Below are positions 43,672 to 55,546 of a DNA stretch of 64,000 nt, in pieces (positions within the stretch are counted from its first letter, which is position 1; every line of letters starts with the position of its first letter). A program made the translations under genes and the position numbers. Origin of the DNA: Bryopsis sp. KO-2023 (lineage: Eukaryota; Chlorophyta; Ulvophyceae; Bryopsidales; Bryopsidaceae); the NCBI GenBank assembly GCA_030272585.1, contig BSYQ01000007.1, forward strand, positions 4,468,001 through 4,532,000, given 5' to 3'. The notes under the pieces are model-generated. The model had not been told where the DNA came from, ran no database searches, and saw only the letters and a list, made by a program, of their open reading frames with translations.

Positions 43672-46600
43672 ATGCATAGCGTGTTTCGATTCGTCGTTCT
43701 GGTTTCTTATTTCCTGCTGGTCAGTTTTTGGGTGTCGAAAGTGATCCGACCTCGCAAACCGGGGTGGTCCAGAGTCGTTCCTGCATTGCCCGTTTTGCTC
43801 CTCAATGTTTTCATACCCACCATGTTTCACCACGTGGAGGAGCGAATGCTGTACACCACGCTCGTTTTCATTCTCTACTGGATGGTCCCAGTGAAGGTGC
43901 GAACCATCACTGTGTGTGTCGAATGCATGCTGCTTCACGCTCCAATTCCTTTATTGCACCATCATGTTGATCAAACTGCACATGCTTTCAATGATTGAAA
44001 ATGCCCAGGTTCTTTCCTATTGCATGAACCGTGGAGTTTTGACCATCGTTGAGGATAATCCGTTCCTGCATATCTTCATTATCGTGGCTTGTCCGGTGGT
44101 CCCTAAGAAACACCAAACTTCATCAGGTGATTTTTGACATCCATTGCTTTTTTTTTTACGGCGTATTCACAAGAAAACAAGAACGATGGAGGAGTCCTAT
44201 GTGTTGCATCTGTGGAATTTGCAATTTTTTCATTTTCTTTTGTGGAAAATTGGGAAATGTGGAGGGGCCTCGTTAGAATGTTTGTCAAATGCGGTGAACA
44301 CCTGGATTAGTCGAGAAAAAAAAACTTGTGCATGGATCTTTCAGCTGATCGGCAAAATTACGGGAAAACAAAAAGTTGAAAAAATAATGACAATTGAAGC
44401 AAAGAAATCCACTGCTGATCGGATGTTCATGGCCTTTTGAATTACAGCAAATCGATTTTTTTCTCCATGGAAGAAAAATGTTAAGATGATGTACTCCATT
44501 TGTTTCTTAAAGAAAAAACCCAAACATTTTTCGAATTATTTTTTTTCTCTTGCAATTTTTTCCCCTCAATTGTGAGTTTTTTGTTCCCTTCCTTTACAGC
44601 CAAAAGCAATGTATCAAGGGAGAAAGCGAATGGGGGCCATACACAGAAACAGCAAGTTTCTCCGTGGATTACTGCCTTCATGAAATTAGGTAGTCAACCA
44701 AGAATGTAAATTCTGTTAATTTCTATTTTCATAAAACTTCTTTTAAAATTATTTTTTCCTCCACTCCCCCCCCCCAGAAATTATTTTTTGGCCTGTGTCC
44801 AATGAAACACACATCGACATGATTTGTGATGAATCTTTTTTGAGGCTCAACTCCCACGTTTTGCAGTAATGATACATATTTTTATAAAAAAATGGATTAT
44901 ATTTTCCTGTTTCATTTTTTTTTTCTTCTGTTTTACAGTTTTGCTGGTGTTCAGCTGTTACTTCGTTGTGAGGGAAAAAGACGACGACTCCATACAGAGG
45001 GACTTCTGGATACGTAAGTGAATTATCATCATTTTGTTCTTGCACAAATTCTTGTAGAATTTATGGTGTTGAATGCATGAATGTTTAATTTACATTAGGC
45101 AAACTTGCCCAACGAAGGCCGTCCACAACGAGGTGATTTAGCCCTGCCCTTAATAAAAAATCCATCCCAATAAAGTCAGCTCTAGAAAACCCTCTACAGT
45201 TGCATCTAAAATAGAGTAAACCTAGTAGAAATCCCTTGTGAAAGTGCTTAACACTCTATTATTCAATGTATTTGTTTCAGCAATTTTTGTGTTTCAGTTT
45301 CCATGATGTACGCCACCCTTGGAGTGATGATGGAGCTGCCAGCTGCATTGGTTTCGAATATCGGGTTGGATTTGGAACCACATTTCAACAAACCTTGGAT
45401 GGTAAGGATTCATCGAATCCAAATAGAATTAATTAATCAAGTTTATTTTCCTCCTTTATTTTAATTCTATTTTTTTCATTTCAAAATTGTTCGAGCGAAT
45501 CTATTTTTATTGAGCATATATCGTTGAAAATTCTTTTTCTTTTAGGATTCGGACATGTTTTATGGTGCCTGTGAGTGTTTTTTTTTTTTTTTTTTTTGAT
45601 TTTTTGGAGTGTAATAGGGTTCTTGTTTTTTCTATTTTTGTGCCGGTGTCTTTTTTTTAATTGTTTTTGGATGTGTTTTTTTTCATTATGGTGTTTTTTT
45701 TCGCAGGCAAGATCAATAATGGATTTTTGGGCGAGGTGGAACATTCCGACAGCCATCACTCTGAAGGATATTTGCTTTTCCCCCATACATGAAGGTGTGC
45801 TTTTTAATTATGAAACAATTACTGCGGCCTTTTTGCTTGTCTTGTTTCAGTGATTGCTGCCCTTTTTTGCATATTTTTGTTTTCTTCTTTTGATCAAAAT
45901 ACAGGATTCAACTATTTCGGGAAAAATACGTTTTCTTTCAGCTCACTTGGCAGGTTTTAAAAGAGCAATTTCTTCTAGTTAACAAAAATATTTAAAAAAT
46001 AAATGTATATACTTTGTAATCAATCAGTTAATTCAGATTCGTCAAGATACCATGTTCTTGTGTTTATTTCTCTTTTTTTTTGTTAAGTTTTATGCAACTC
46101 TTCTTCAGGCCGATTGGTGTATGATCCCAAGGCTGAAAAATTGCCAAGAAGCAACGCAAGGACAGCATTGGCCGCCGTGGCGACCTTTTTCTTGAGCGGA
46201 GTCCTACATGAAATGATGTTTTGGTGAGACTCTACCAAATGTTAACAGCTGAAGTTCAAGGGAATTTACCCAATAATAATAATAATAAACAATTTGCTCC
46301 GTAATTTGCTTTTTTTTGGCAATGTACTTCGAGCGAGCGACCAAGCTGTTCCCACAATGGTTCCCTTTTTGCACTTTTTCCACCCATTTTTTCTCCATCC
46401 ACACGGCCGCACGCTTTGATAATTCTTGTTGATTTTCGATTCTTTTTATTTTGTGTGCTTTTTTTTTCACCTCTTTTTTTTTTTTTAATGTGCAGGTGTA
46501 CAACCTCCAAGATTCAGTTCCTGTGGTTTTTCAATTTTGCGGTGAACGGGCCTTTCAGCATCATGGAGCGACTGGGCCACAGTTTGTTCAGCAAAGTGGG

Positions 46601-46859
46601 GATCAAGACAATACCCTCCGTGATCACCATCCCCCTGACGCTCGGCTTCGGAATGTACATGAACCACACTTTCTTCCTGGGGCCCGTTTTGAAACTCACC
46701 GACGAACCGTTTTTAGCGTTCGAGGATATTGTCAGCAGCGTTCCACTCCCAGAATCGATTTTTTCCACAGGAAAGGCATTCGGGGTGCCAGGAATCAAAG
46801 GCTACGAGCAGTATGCTTTGCTGGGGATCCTGTATGGATTGGGTGCCCTGGGGTATTGA
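43672..46859 (+). CDS. Wax-synthase-like MBOAT acyltransferase (8 exons, 392 residues)
   Basis: Exons 43672-43896, 44009-44126, 44600-44689, 44939-45013, 45298-45401, 45707-45794, 46109-46223 and 46496-46859; all GT-AG, all phases agree, 1,179 bases with stop. It is a multi-pass membrane protein of the endoplasmic reticulum type. Motifs: RKPGWSRVVPALPVLLLN in the second helix region, SIMDFWARWNI (about 207-217, the family's DFW box) and the catalytic His in SGVLHEMMFW (His 267). This matches the plant/algal wax ester synthase branch (MBOAT_2), which esterifies fatty acids to long alcohols or related acceptors; the acceptor here is unknown. The length is close to the 340-400 residues usual in the family. 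Intron 4 holds dispersed repeat S. Confidence 0.9.
45071..45255 (+). repeat. Dispersed repeat S, copy 2 (in MBOAT intron 4)
   Basis: Same orientation as copy 1 at 31779-31967; shares TTTACATTAGG, CAACGAAGGCCGTCCACAAC, CAATAAAGTCAGCTCTAGAA and CTTGTGAAAGTGC. Differs by several small indels. Confidence 0.8.
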
Positions 46860-48235
46860 GAAATAAGCAGACAGTGGAGCATTTGTGTGCTCTTCTGTTG
46901 TCCGGAAGCAGAAAGAATCCTTCAGGATTGAATTGGCTTGATTTCGTTTGCACTTGCCTAGTTTTATATGGCAAGCCATGCTATATATATATATATGTTT
47001 AGTTTTATTATTCTTTTTCGGGGTGTTCTTTTTTAAGAAGGAATCATCCCTTTCCCTCCCTCCTTTCCTTTGTTTGGTTTTTTCTTTTCCAAGCCCTAAC
47101 CCTTTCATAAATTTGCGTTGTGGAGTACTTGTCTTAGTAGAGGAGGGAGGGAGGGGAGGGGTTGCTTAACAAAGGCAAGAAATTGTTTTAACAAGTTTTT
47201 ATATTTATTGTTAGGGAGGTTTGGGTGAGTTCGATTATAATACGTGGAAGGCGTCCCCAATCAAGCTCACGCGGGATTCTGTTTTGCCATTGTTTCAACC
47301 TATGCCCGGCTGAACCCAAGACAAGGTTGAAGGAAAAGCGCTCGAAAGAAACAATCCAACAGGAAAAGCACGTTTGCAATGGAACAGGTTAGCCGTGAAA
47401 CAGAAACTTGGTTGGCCAGCGAACGCAGCGAATTTCCCGAGGAAATGAAAGGACTGACAGCGCAAATCACGCGGCCGTCCCACACAGCGAAGAGCTCCAG
47501 CCCGAGCGGAAACCAACAGAGAAAGGCCGATCGTTGTTCACCGTCCCCCCAGCACGAAAATCCGCCGCTCGTATCGAACAGGTGGCGGCCAAATCTGTCG
47601 TTTGCTTCCCACTCGTTTCTCTCCGATCGACCCCAATCGCTGCGATTTTGTGCCTAACCCTCCTTCCAAGCTTATCTGTTTTTTCCTTTTTTTTTTGGAT
47701 CGCTCGTGTTAAAAGAACTCGAGCATAAGAAGCAGGTTCGAAGCCGCGTTCGATCTTGCGAGGAGAAGGCTCAGGTCGCAAAAAGTTTGTGGGATTTCGA
47801 GGTGCCACTGGATCGGCGGCGGCGGGCAAAAAACGAGGCTAAATTTAGCGATTTGGAAGGATGAGGATGATCGGTCTTTTTTCGGTGTTTTTTTTGCTAG
47901 CTCCGCTTCTCTCTGCAACGAGACTTGTGAACGATGACGTGAGTTAATCGATCTCTGCAACATTTTATCACATTCTATTTTCTATGAAATTGGCTCCAGA
48001 AAGAGTTCTTCTTAGATGCTGAAATGAAATGAATCCCCCTGCATTTTCTCACCTCTTTTTTTTTAAGAAAAACATGACGCTGCACTGATCCAAACTTTAC
48101 GAGATTTTTTCTCGGTACAATCATGGTCCTCAATATATGAACTCTGTTCCGGATGGCAGACCTGTTTTGCTTTTTTTTTTGTAAAAACAGGCCATTAAAA
48201 AATCACTGGAGTCAGCAAAATAGATATTAAATCCC
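46860..48235. other. Spacer and probable 5' part of the Nudix gene
   Basis: The MBOAT 3' region lies first (AT repeat at 46981-46998). An ATG at 47860 opens MRMIGLFFGVFFASSASLC, a signal-peptide-like stretch that stops before the GTGAGT donor-like site at 47939, so it cannot be joined to the Nudix exon. No other gene is supported. Confidence 0.4.
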
Positions 48236-48754
48236 GTGCACCTTCGTCTTCAGGGACTGGGACGCAATTTGCTGAAAAAGAAGAATGACGACAAAGAGGG
48301 TGCCGGAATGCTGATGTTCAGCAACGGAACAGCATTGGTGGTATTACGTGGCTTCAAAAGCAATAACCCCCGAACTTGGGCCATCCCTGGAGGAAATATC
48401 GATACCGATGATGTGGATCTGTTCGAAACAGCAGAAAGAGAAGTCAAAGAGGAGCTGGGCAGATTGCCTGTGAATCTCACCATGGTGGATGAAATCGTCA
48501 CGGAAAGGGGGTCAGATGATAAGAAATACACTGTGTTTCTGGTGGAGGTGCCGGTGGAGGCGAAAGCCATCTATTATCCAATACTCAACAAGGAACACAC
48601 CGACTTCAAATGGTTTCCGTATGCCGAGCTGTTTCGTATTTTTAATTTGCACCCCGTTCTGAAGGAGCTTTTGAAAAATCATCGGACCGACGTGGAGAGA
48701 GCCTTTGGATTGCAACCGTCCCCTGAGAAGAAATTATCGAAATCTCAAGGTTAA
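48236..48754 (+). CDS. Nudix hydrolase domain protein (first exon unresolved)
   Basis: The open frame from 48236 has no ATG at its start; an AG acceptor lies at 48252-48253 (GTCTTCAG), so 48254-48754 is the minimal exon. It encodes AGMLMFSNGTALVVLRG, then the Nudix box GGNIDTDDVDLFETAEREVKEELG, in which the REVKEE catalytic core is intact but the first Glu of the consensus is Asp or shifted by a residue. The C-terminus is Lys-rich (SPEKKLSKSQG). Nudix enzymes cleave nucleoside diphosphates linked to another moiety; the substrate here cannot be deduced. Confidence 0.85.
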   Translation: MHLRLQGLGRNLLKKKNDDKEGAGMLMFSNGTALVVLRGFKSNNPRTWAIPGGNIDTDDVDLFETAEREVKEELGRLPVNLTMVDEIVTERGSDDKKYTVFLVEVPVEAKAIYYPILNKEHTDFKWFPYAELFRIFNLHPVLKELLKNHRTDVERAFGLQPSPEKKLSKSQG

Positions 48755-49418
48755 TTTTTCAAGGGGGGGAGGGACTATGGTGTGCAAGTTGAGGTTCAAC
48801 CAGTTGTAAAACGGCAGAGGAGAAAAGCAAGGGTGATTTGGTAGTTGTGGCAGCGAGGATTGAGAAGATTCTTGGAGCAAGCTCCTCCGAAAGTACTTCC
48901 TTTTTAATAATAATGCTTAGGGACGCCAGCAGCGTGTCATTTATTATTGTGTTTCTTTTTTGTTTTTTTGTTGAGTGTGCGAGAGAGAGAGAGAGGGGAA
49001 TGTTAATGTTAATCAACCCGAGCGACTGTAGCCATGACAGACCTGGCTTTGTAAATAAATTTTGTGAGAGGTTCTCAACAAGTCGATTAAACCAGATTTG
49101 ATTAGAACAAGAGGTTAAACAAAAAAAATTAATTATGAATAATGAATCTGTACTGCACCCATCATAGGGGAGACAAAAAAAAAGCCACTCCACAACAAGA
49201 ATCCCACATCAAAACTGTCAACAAAATTTTTTGGGTGGCTACCCTCCGCTGTCCTACCTGTGCAGAAGAGCAAGCCACCCCAGAATCCAACCAAGCAAAA
49301 GTAAATGCATCTAATTTGAATAATCGAAATGGTAGGAAGATCCTTTCACACCGGCAGTCCCAGCGCTGTCTTCCACACTCATGAGCTTCGGACAGCAAAA
49401 ATTGCCCTTTTCTCCAAG
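48755..49418. other. Convergent 3' ends of Nudix and RUS genes
   Basis: A GAGAGAGAGAGAGA microsatellite lies at 48979-48994. No gene is recognisable between the Nudix stop (48754) and the RUS stop (49419). Confidence 0.5.
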
Positions 49419-52139
49419 CTACTGAACGAATGCCAGTCGATTCTCTTTGGGATTTAACATGGTCGCATGCAGTTTCCAACCCAGATCGGAGGATTGAGCT
49501 TTGAACTCTTTGAAAACCCCTTCCATCATCGTTTGGCTCTCGGCCAGAATTTCGCTCCAATCCTTTTCGCCCACTGCCACCTCTTTATTTCTCCTCAATG
49601 ACCGTCGCCACGAATTACCATTTTTCGGGTTTTTGATCGAGGGCACATGTTGGGTCAGGTGGGCGGAGCTGTTTTTGGAGTGGGAGGAATGCAGGTGCAA
49701 GAAGAAATGCGAATGAAACGATGCCTCAAAAACATCAGTTGAGGTTGCACCCTGGCGCAACACTGCATACACCTTCTTTGTGCTGGGCCTAAACATCACA
49801 TAAAAAAAGTGAAAAAAAAGAGAACAAAAGCGGGAAAAAAGTGGTAAAAAAGTGGCAAAAAGTTGAAAAAAGTGGAAAAAAGTGAAGAAAAAGTGTGAGA
49901 GGCCGACATGACCTTTCCACTATTTTTTTATTACTCGTTTATTATTCTCATTTTTCATTTCTACTTCTGTCCATCAGCACTCTCCGCATGTCTGGTTTCT
50001 TCGGAGGAAAGAAGGGTGAACGTATCACAAGCACCCCTTACTTGTATGTCAAAATATATGGCTTATCCAAAAAAGCATTGGTCGCTTTCTTGACCCCCTC
50101 TGGACCATCGAAAGCCTCAGAAATGCTGGCACCCAACACGATTCTGCCTCCGGTATCTTTCCCCCACGGCAACAGAGGCTCAGTGTGATTCGCATGTGGG
50201 ACACCTGCACAAAACCATCCCCAAACCACCCAACTCAGTCCAGTCAGTTATTTCCAAGCTCCTTGAATTCAACCATCAAGTTTCTGGATCTTAGCAGACG
50301 AAAACAAAAAGATCAAAAGACATAATAGAGGGTAGGGAGGTTGGCATTTCCATACCTGGCACAGTCCCCGATTGGAAAAAAAGTCGTGTTGCCAGAGCAA
50401 GCCTCGCTCGATTGTAGTATGGCAACTCAACGGAATCCACTTCCTTTCGAGAAGCGATCAAGTAGCCAGCCGAAAGCGCACAAAACGTGGCCCCCATGGG
50501 CAGCTGGGCCCTCGACAGCACAATCCCCGTCAGAGTGCCCAGAATATCTGCCAAATTCGCAACGCTCTCTCCTGTGTGGGGAAAGGAGAATGAAATTGAA
50601 ACAGGTAAAAAAAACCCTAAAACATTTCGTTTTCAACACAGCCCAGCTTTCGTTTCAAAGATGCCTATGTTATTGGACACATTTAGTTGTGGAAAGATGC
50701 TGGGTAAAGTTGTTTTTTTTTAAAGGGAAGACCGTGCCTTTCGCCGTGACGTCAGCCAGGTTGTTTTGCAGGGCAAAGGTCCTGTAGATGGGTGCCCTAG
50801 TGGAAGAAGCTGCGACGGCTGCCAAATTCTTCGACAGGTTTGCTGTGCAAGCTAGCGGGAGAAACCAATTCGGAGCAGCGATGGTGGAAAGCTCCAACGC
50901 AGCCCCGCTCTCCATCAAAATATCCCCCAGCAAACGAAACTGCTTCAGCTCGCAATCCAGGGCCCTCCCCCTGATTCAGCCCACCTCTGTGAATAAACGA
51001 ATGTAGATAATCAAAGCTGGTTAACCGGGCAACAGAGGTAATGAATCCAATCTCCCGGGAGGGGGTAGAACGGTTCCTACCATCGAGCGAACAAGAATCT
51101 CCCCAACCGCCCAGCTCCATCCTTCAAAACCCAATTAATCGCGGCGGCAGCTTCCCCTGATCGTCGGCCAGCAACCCCTAAGGATGTCAAAAGAGACCTG
51201 ACAAAAAGAATTTTGTTTCATCGAACCACACAGCCCCATGCATTTCACCCCACCTATGTAAAAAGAGCAAAACTTGGCAGACAAGGATAGCACCTGTTCA
51301 AACAGCAGGGCCCAGTGCCACTACATAAACGAAAGTCGAGCATTGATGATCGCTCACCTGGTGGTAAAAACCGACATTGCTCCACCGAAAAAATATTGCA
51401 CCCCTCGCCAGCCCATGTAGAGAGAATACTGTGGAGCAACGCTGTCTGGGTAGCCTTGAGGCAACAAATAACCACTGAAAAATCCCTTCAGCTTTTGAAC
51501 ACTCGATTCAGCTTCCTGCTCAGTTTCGAACCCCCCCTCCGCCCGTTTCGATTCCCTATAAGTTTTCTTCCTTCCCTTGGTGATTTCCAAGCAGACCATC
51601 GGGGATTTTGTCCCGTTATTATCGGAAGTCGAGCTCTCGGCAGCTTCCTCTCGGCTTCCTACCGCCTCTGCTGTTTTTCTAGACCCCCTGTTGCCCATTT
51701 CCCACCTCCAGAATGTGTTTCTTGATTTTTCTTCAAGGGGATGCAGCTCTGAGTCTGTCGTCGCCCCCACTGGCTGATTGACTTGCGGGGAAAGCAACAG
51801 AGAGAAAAATACAGGCCGGGCAGTTGCATGCGACCCCAAATGTTTCATTGCCAATGCTGGCAAATTTTGGGATCTCCACGATGTGGCCACATGTGCTGTT
51901 TCATTTCCAAAGGATGTTTCATGCAACCGAAAGCTCCGTTTCTCTGGGTCTGCCCAGCGGCTGGCTTTCGCAAAGCTTTTCCCGGAAAACTTGGGGGAAC
52001 GAAGCGGGGAAACGATGATAGAGGGCTGCGGTATTTCCCCTCGGTCCGCACCGAGCGACGACATCGCTGGGTTGTCGCGAGCCCCAAGGAGGCGTCTCGT
52101 GGAAACTCGATCTCCTGCGTATGGAAGACAATTTTTCAT
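49419..52139 (-). CDS. RUS-family (DUF647) protein (7 exons, ~635 residues)
   Basis: Exons (complement): 51358-52139, about 51254-51320 (or 51254-51293), 51081-51177, 50738-50970, 50356-50571, 50042-50204 and 49419-49788. Family landmarks: LLPQGYPDSVAPQY then W (residue ~230 on), INWVLKDGAGRLGR, LDCELKQFRLLGDILM, RAPIYRTFALQNNLADVTAKG and ESVANLADILGTLTG. RUS proteins are membrane-associated; plant members act in UV-B sensing and vitamin B6 or auxin homeostasis, so the exact role here is open. The order resembles the plant RUS6 branch (AKGE...). Intron 4 begins with GC (AAAG/GCACGG). The join between exons 1 and 2 is off by one base with the sites visible. The first exon has a ~220-residue non-conserved, Ser/Arg-rich leader that could include a transit peptide. 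Confidence 0.85.
49800..49900. repeat. AAAAAAGTGG-type minisatellite in a RUS intron
   Basis: About ten imperfect copies of an A-rich 9-12-base unit (AAAAAAGTGG, AAAAAGTTG, AAAAAGTG) at 49800-49900, directly upstream (minus strand) of the last RUS exon. On the coding strand this is a C/T-rich tract just before the acceptor. Confidence 0.85.
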
Positions 52140-52566
52140 CAATATCCACCCAACTGGAACGACACTGCTCTTGAAGGGGTCGTCGATTCACACTCCAAAA
52201 CCACCCGCGCCGAAAAGAAACAAAGTTGGTGTTGAAAGTCAAAAGCATCGCGCTGGTCTATGTCCCACCTAGAGCAAATCACCACCACAGTCGACGGCAT
52301 TCACAAACTATCTCCTATTGTCGAAACGAGAACCCTGAGACATGCCCAACATCCTGCACCCAACCCCCCAAGCAATGGAATCCAGAAACGTTACGTCATA
52401 TCATTCCTTGTGACTAATAATGAAGGATTTCTTGTTTTTCTCTTCTCTGAAAACGCATGTGTGTGAAGCAGCTATTTTTCTTGGCGTCCACCTCGCGTTT
52501 GTGTTTTTGAATTTCCTCCTCGAGCGCGACACGGTCGGACTTTTTGAAGGGTTTTGTTCTTGAAAT
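52140..52566. promoter_or_regulatory. Divergent intergenic region between RUS and GDP-mannose pyrophosphorylase
   Basis: 427 bases separating the start codons of two divergent genes, so both promoters should lie here. A TCATATTTCAAGAAC block lies just upstream of the plus-strand start. No TATA box can be assigned with confidence. Confidence 0.5.
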
Positions 52567-55383
52567 ATGAAGGCAGTGATTTTGGTCGGAGGTTACGGAA
52601 CTCGTCTGCGTCCTCTGACGCTCTCATGCCCCAAACCACTCGTCGAGTTCGGCAACAAGCCGATGATCGTGCACCAGATAGAGGTCGGAGACGCTCCAGG
52701 AGCCCGTCGAACGAGCTGTCGCTGCTTGTGGCTATCAAACTACCTGTGTAATTGTAACTGTGTTTATTTGAATGCTGTTCGAGTAAGGTGGGGTTTTCGT
52801 TGTCGGACAGGCTCTGGAGGAAGTGGGCTGCGACGAGGTTGTGCTTGCCATAGCTTATAAGCCCGAGGTATGGCGACACTGTTTGTTCTACAAACACCCT
52901 CTGCAAGGCACGCCCCCCCTTGTTATGTTCGTGGTTCGTTGCTTCCCGCACGTCTTGATCCATTCAGTGATTTCCTCCTTGATACGTATCCCCAGGTGAT
53001 GAGAAACTTTCTGGAAGAGTGGCAACCCAGGCTCGGAGTGAAAATCACCCTGTCGGAGGTGAGCAAACTTTCCGTGCATTTTCGATGTATATGTGCTTTC
53101 CTGCCTCATGTGCGGGTGTTTTCCCGAGACACCTTGCTCCGACTTGCACACCCACACTCTCGAGCAATGGCGGAAAAGAGAATGTAACGAAATTGGCAGA
53201 CGTCTTTGTCTTTGCATGTCTCAGGAGAGTGAACCCCTCGGCACCGCTGGTCCCCTTGCTCTTGCAAGAAACATACTACGAGAAGGCGGGGACGAACCCT
53301 TTTTTGTGTTGAACAGGTGTGCAGTTTTTTTCCCCTCTTTTGAGCAAGAAAACCAAAGAAGGTCACTTAAAATACAAACCCATCCAATGAAATAGAAATA
53401 GGAGGGGGCTCGAAAGTCACCCACAGAAGTGAAACACATTGTGGTGAAAGTAATGACCATTTGAAGCTCTGGAGGTCAAGTCCTTTCTGTCTGTCAATTT
53501 CAATCGCATTTTCACAAGATAACAATGTCCAGAGCCTGGATTCTCCCTTTGCTCACAGTGATGTAATCTGCACCTACCCCCTGAGGGACTTGCTGGAATT
53601 TCATCGCTCCCGGGGTGCCGAAGCCACCCTTCTGACAACGAAGGTCGAAGATCCTTCAAAATACGGTGTTGTTGTCATGCAGAGGGATGGAAAAGTCAAC
53701 TGCTTCGTGGAGAAGCCCAAGGTGGGTTCAAATCAATGTATCCCAACAACAATCAACTCTTGAGGTTGAGCCGGGGGGGGGGAACACAGAAGCAACACAT
53801 CTTAATCTACAACAAAAAAGAAAATCGTCGACCCTGCGTCCTGGGTGGTTCCTGGGCAAGAGGGTTGAACAAAAAGTAGAAACTTGTTTCAGAAGGGCTT
53901 TGAAGTTGGCATATTTAGGGGTTGCTGAGCGGTGTTTAGATCGAGGGAAAGGTGTCACTCGAAAAAACCCAAGAAAATTGTTTGGTTCCCCCATAGAAAA
54001 TTTTTGTGTTTGTGTCTGTGCTAAAGCTCAACTTGTTCAGCCACCTTCCCTGGGAAATCGCTATCTGGAAGAGCAGGTTGGTCTCGGAAGGCACAATTCG
54101 TTTCTTCCTTACTTGGGTTTGGTTTGGTTTCCTTTCCTTTCCTTGGTTTTCGGGGGTTCTCCAAGTACTGGGATTAAATTGCTGCTTGTGGTTTGACAGA
54201 GCTTCGTGGGTGATAAAATCAATGCTGGAATTTACATTATGAACCAAGAGGTGCTCCAGCGAATTGAATTGAAACCGACCTCGATTGAACGAGAGATATT
54301 TCCGGCGATCGCTGCCGACAATCGACTCTTTGGCATGGTCCTGAGGGGTCATTGGATGGACCTTGGCCAGCCAGTGGACTTTTTGAAAGGTGGGCCAATG
54401 GAGTTTCTGGGTGGGCAGATGCTTTTTCCACTTTTTCTTCGTCCCCCCCCCCCTGGCAAAGAAAAATAAAAATCTTGAGCAATGAGGTAGCTACGATTTT
54501 GGGACAGCAGCCCTTGAATCATCTGGATGATTTACTCAGTACTAGGAGCTGCCTTAAGAAATGTTGAGATCTTTAATGATGAACCCAGTTTCACACAGAC
54601 CGTGTTCAATTGTTAATGGTTGCTGCAAATCTATTGATCCAGGTCTGAACATGCATTTGGACCACCTTCGAATCCACAGCTCACACCAACTTGCGGATGG
54701 CGATAATTTTCGAGGAAATGTGTTGGTGGCCCCTGACGTAGAAATCGGGGAGAACTGCATGATTGGCCCGGACGTGTCGATCAGTGAGGGATGTACGATC
54801 GGAAACGGAGTCAGGCTTAGTCATTGCTGCGTGATGAGGGGCTCCAATATTCAAGATTTTGCGTATTGCAAACAGAGCATCATTGGGTGGAACTCCGGGA
54901 TTGGAAAGTGGTGCCGGCTGGAGAACAACACCATTCTCGGAGAAAATGTGAACTGCAAGGTGAGACCATTTCCAGAAGAAAAATTAAGTAGTAAATGCCG
55001 ATCGGATGTGTTGTTTGTGAAATATCTTTGTGACAAGGTGGATAGAAAGGGACAGGATCAATGTGTCGAAATTAAACTTCCAAGTTTCACGTTTGAATTG
55101 TGATAGAGACTTTTTTTCGTTTAGCGATCTGTTTCGTTTATTGTGAGTGCAGTCAGCAGTGTTTGAACCTGGGCCGGGCTATCTCCCAGACAAAACGCAC
55201 ATATATATACCAATCAATCAATCATGAATTGCATATATATATGCAATTTATCGATTCAAAGTCAGGTGTGAAGTGGAGGTTTGTTGATTTTGCGTGCAGG
55301 ATGAAGTGCACCTGAATGGAGCAATTGTGTTGCCACACAAGTCCTTGAGCGAATCTGTTCTTGAGCCAAAAATTATCCTGTGA
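52567..55383 (+). CDS. GMPPB: GDP-mannose pyrophosphorylase (mannose-1-phosphate guanylyltransferase; 8 exons, 360 residues)
   Basis: Exons 52567-52683, 52811-52867, 52996-53058, 53225-53316, 53559-53721, 54200-54389, 54643-54959 and 55300-55383; all GT-AG and all phases match. It makes GDP-mannose from mannose-1-phosphate and GTP for glycosylation and wall polymers, in the cytosol. Motifs: N-terminal nucleotide loop [11 protein letters not shown] (8-18) with the CPKPLVEF that follows, [28 protein letters not shown] (159-164), INAGIYIMN and the C-terminal left-handed beta-helix (hexads such as [19 protein letters not shown]) ending VLEPKIIL. The length equals that of the animal GMPPB subunit (360). 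No frame break or missing key residue is seen. Confidence 0.97.
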
Positions 55384-55546
55384 GGTGCTGTCCGGATTGG
55401 GGATTTTTCTGTTTTTTTTTCTATTTCTTCTATTCATTGACATTCAATGAAGAAAATTCTAGAAAAACACACGACAAAGCCAAAAAAAAAAGTCAGTGAA
55501 AAACGACCATGTGCCGTTGAAATGTAGATTCCCAGTCTTGTTTTCG

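Noticed and set aside
45546..45570. Micro-exon between MBOAT exons 5 and 6
   Set aside because: AG and GT borders exist, but including it shifts the frame of the conserved DFW exon; direct joining of exons 5 and 6 keeps phase and conserved sequence.
47860..47945. Secreted N-terminal exon for the Nudix protein
   Set aside because: The signal-peptide-like frame meets a stop before the donor-like GTGAGT site, so it cannot be joined to the Nudix exon with the sequence given.
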